From NCBI GenBank assembly GCA_914767715.1, contig OU612069.1:5520001-5580000 (forward strand): a stretch of 60,000 bases of DNA. Direction: 5' to 3'. Made by a program: the position numbers and the translations under genes. A model generated the notes under the pieces. It saw nothing but the letters and a program-made list of their open reading frames with translations, was not told the DNA's origin and ran no database searches. This stretch comes from Membranipora membranacea. Its lineage: Eukaryota > Bryozoa > Gymnolaemata > Cheilostomatida > Membraniporidae. Shown here piece by piece: positions 58,370-60,000 of the stretch; position 1 is the stretch's first letter; each line of letters starts with the position of its first letter.

Positions 58370-58437
58370 ACCTTAGAGTCGAACCCAGGACCTTGTGCAT
58401 TCTAAAGCAAAGCCTTACCACTGCGCTAAACTTGACA
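58370..58437 (-). mobile_element. tRNA-derived SINE head (or tRNA pseudogene)
   Basis: On the minus strand TAGCGCAGTGG (58428-58418) fits the RNA polymerase III box A and GGGTTCGACTC (58386-58376) fits box B, about 31 bases apart. The acceptor and T stems pair poorly, so it is not a working tRNA. Box A and B in tRNA spacing are the mark of a tRNA-derived SINE. Confidence 0.7.
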
Positions 58438-58612
58438 CACTATCACATGAGCAAATACACAGCATAACTTCCAAGTGATGATCTCCATACAAGTACTTGT
58501 GGTTAGGGCATTGTGGTTAGTGCTATGAATAGTTGTGGTTATGGTTAGAGCGATGAATAGCGATGAATAACAATGATATGAAGCTTACGCTATGAAATAT
58601 TTTGTGAGCAGT
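58438..58612. other. Short unassigned stretch with 'gtggtta' and 'cgatgaata' repeats
   Basis: Contains short tandem words ('ttgtggttagg', 'agcgatgaatag'). No gene. Confidence 0.4.
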
Positions 58613-58711
58613 GACATTGAAAAATGTTTGCATTTGTCTGGCAAACTGTGGTATGATACCAGAGACTATTATCTATAGTCTCTGATGATACTACGAGCAA
58701 GCAGTGACCAT
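58613..58711. repeat. Direct repeat of about 100 bp with AGAGACTAT hairpin, copy 1
   Basis: From 'gacattgaaaaa' to 'gcaagcagtgaccat', matching 59298-59400 almost throughout. It includes the hairpin AGAGACTAT-TATCT-ATAGTCTCT (58661-58683). Confidence 0.85.
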
Positions 58712-58925
58712 GAAACTGAGCTGGAAAGTCGTGGGGTCGATTGTGTTGAAATGCTCAAGCCAGAGATGAAACTGAGGCTCTAAAAAAAACTCGCTGGCAT
58801 CAAAAGACCGCCTGCATTGCTCTGTGGGCCGGATAGAAACAGAGATTTAGTATTGGAGTGTGAGGTTGCCCAGTTAAAACTTCTTCATGATCTGACGACA
58901 ATGATAGGTACAAATCAGTTATAAT
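58712..58925 (+). pseudogene. Unidentified coding remnant, part 1
   Basis: One frame reads LESRGVDCVEMLKPEMKLRL, then a stop and a slip, then AGIKRPPALLCGPDRNRDLV and LECEVAQLKLLHDL. The R-P-P-A-L-L ... E-V-x-x-x-x-L-H-D-L layout reminds me of a multi-copy protein of unknown function found in repeats of marine invertebrates, but I cannot name it. It is broken by stops. Confidence 0.35.
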
Positions 58926-59031
58926 CCTTCACTATGCTAGTTTTTGAGGCTGCTTGATTGAAATCTCTTTGATTGTGTACGCTGCTGCCGTTTTAAATCT
59001 CAGCATTGGCTAGACAAAGCTTCAGCCGTAA

Positions 59032-59063
59032 CAGAGACTATAGATATTATCTATAGTCTCTGG
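59032..59063. repeat. AGAGACTATAGAT palindrome
   Basis: 13-base arms (59033-59045 and 59049-59061) exactly complementary around ATT, with flanking C..GG. Related to the hairpins at 58661 and 59350. Confidence 0.85.
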
Positions 59064-59117
59064 ACGTAATACAAATTTATTCCCTAATGATATCACACCA
59101 TGTCTTGCTTGTAGATA

Positions 59118-59345
59118 TTGAATGATAGTTCATCAAACATTTACTACCAGTTTTATCAATTACCAGACCGCAAGCACGTGTCTACTGCCTATGTGGTTAA
59201 GTTGTGGTTTCTGATTGCAGGCAATGTAATCAAGGAAATGATGTTTGTTGTATCGCAGCAGCTTCATGATTTACTAAAATCAGTACCAAAGATTGGTGAC
59301 ATTGAAAAATTAATGTTTGCTTTTGTCTGGCAAGCTGTGGTATGA
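59118..59345 (+). pseudogene. Unidentified coding remnant, part 2
   Basis: 75 codons open: NDSSSNIYYQFYQLPDRKHV, then STAYVVKLWFLIAGNVIKEM, then QQLHDLLKSV and MFAFVWQAVV. Same strand as part 1 and possibly the same protein, with a palindrome between them. The last 45 bases overlap the 100-bp direct repeat, so the end of the frame lies in repeat sequence. No domain named. Confidence 0.35.
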
Positions 59346-59400
59346 TACCAGAGACTATTATCTATAGTCTCTGATGATACTACGAGCAAGCAGTGACCAT
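59298..59400. repeat. Direct repeat of about 100 bp with AGAGACTAT hairpin, copy 2
   Basis: Copy of 58613-58711, with the hairpin at 59350-59372. The two copies flank about 590 bases. Confidence 0.85.
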
Positions 59401-59479
59401 TTAACTAAGATACCAATCTTCGATCGGACAAAACAGAATCAAACAGTCTTCCTACCCAGTCTTCCAAGTCGATCCCAAT

Positions 59480-59517
59480 CCACTGGTCACGCCGCAGGCC
59501 TGCGGCGTTACCAGTGG
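59480..59517. repeat. 38-bp near-perfect palindrome
   Basis: CCACTGGTCACGCCGCAGG followed by its reverse complement with a single mismatch (GTT for GTG). It has no spacer and is centred on AGG|CCT between 59498 and 59499. It is GC-rich in an AT-rich setting. Confidence 0.9.
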
Positions 59518-59681
59518 AAGGGAGCAACAGGAATGCAGACAATTGGATTAATCTTGTTCTAGAGTTAACATGACAAAACTAAATCTGAATCAAAACTCGA
59601 GAATATCGTTGTCTGACTCTATAATACTAAGATTTATTTGCTGAATATGGAGAAAATAGAATAGTGAATATGGATAAAAAA

Positions 59682-59711
59682 CTATATATATATATATATA
59701 TATATATATTT
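59682..59711. repeat. (TA)n microsatellite
   Basis: About 14 TA units in a row. Confidence 0.95.
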
Positions 59712-59835
59712 CAAGAGAAAGTTTAGCTCAATAACTGGCAGTACCTGCTAATAAGGAAGTCATGGTAATATAATAAGTTGCAAAACCATTTTCATATTTT
59801 CATTGAACAAGTTTTGTAAGACAGTTAACATCGAG

Positions 59836-59856
59836 AAAAGAAGAAGAAGAAGAAGT
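59836..59856. repeat. (AAG)n microsatellite
   Basis: About six AAG units, imperfect at the start. Confidence 0.9.
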
Positions 59857-60000
59857 GTCTTTTATGCAACAAAAGTACAGCCACTTGCAAAAAAACAGAG
59901 CCAGGCATAGGGAGTCGTTCGAGCAGCATCTTGAGATGAAGTCATTCACCGGGAAGCACTGTAAAGGCTTTGTTTAGGCGATAGAGTAATCGATCTTGGC

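Noticed and set aside
58376-58428. A functional tRNA gene
   Set aside because: Box A and B are good, but the acceptor and T stems do not pair. It is better explained as a SINE head.

Overview
The window looks like AT-rich, repeat-laden nuclear DNA from an animal, probably a marine invertebrate. The reasons are spliced exons with GT-AG junctions and very long introns, together with BEL/Pao, LINE-type and piggyBac elements and a tRNA-derived SINE. I see no bacterial operons, ribosome binding sites or CRISPR arrays. The species cannot be named from what is visible.

The only host gene I can support lies on the minus strand and runs from about 39.2 kb down past 9.5 kb. A first coding exon (39051-39165) begins with an N-myristoylation-like MGNNKSK. 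A second exon (38541-38772) follows. Two 141-nt leucine-rich-repeat (LRR) exons lie far downstream (29897-30037 and 9531-9671). All the splice phases agree (1/1, 2/2, 2/2), so the four exons join in one open frame of at least 208 codons. More exons probably lie in the introns and beyond position 1. Upstream, three related minus-strand exon-like segments (41037-41083, 43713-43759, 48793-48839) each carry an ATG followed directly by a stop codon. They are candidate alternative 5' UTR exons.

The rest is mostly repeats. Positions 1-840 and 7955-8670 hold a short dispersed repeat. Positions 1881-5079 are a BEL/Pao retrotransposon fossil with gag, protease, RT and RNase H but no integrase or recognisable LTR. 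Positions 5083-7890, 9885-10830 and 13490-19990, plus a scrap at 34215, are head-to-tail copies of a non-coding unit of about 2.9 kb with a G-rich tract. Fragments of several LINE families occur at 9.2, 20.0, 25.2-28.6, 33-34.2 and 35.7-36.5 kb. Positions 21186-24705 are a decayed multi-exon piggyBac transposase. A perfect 36-bp inverted repeat sits at 37464-37541.

From 41.47 kb to 58.29 kb a segment of 3.4-3.8 kb is duplicated in tandem, and each copy runs into an array of a minisatellite of about 60-64 bp (1.6 kb and 8 kb). The larger array contains a near-identical 2731-bp tandem duplication. The last 1.7 kb holds a tRNA-like SINE head, short AGAGACTAT hairpins, remnants of an unidentified coding repeat, a 38-bp palindrome and simple repeats. 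All coordinates and alignments were made by eye. Repeat ends are approximate, and no database search was possible.
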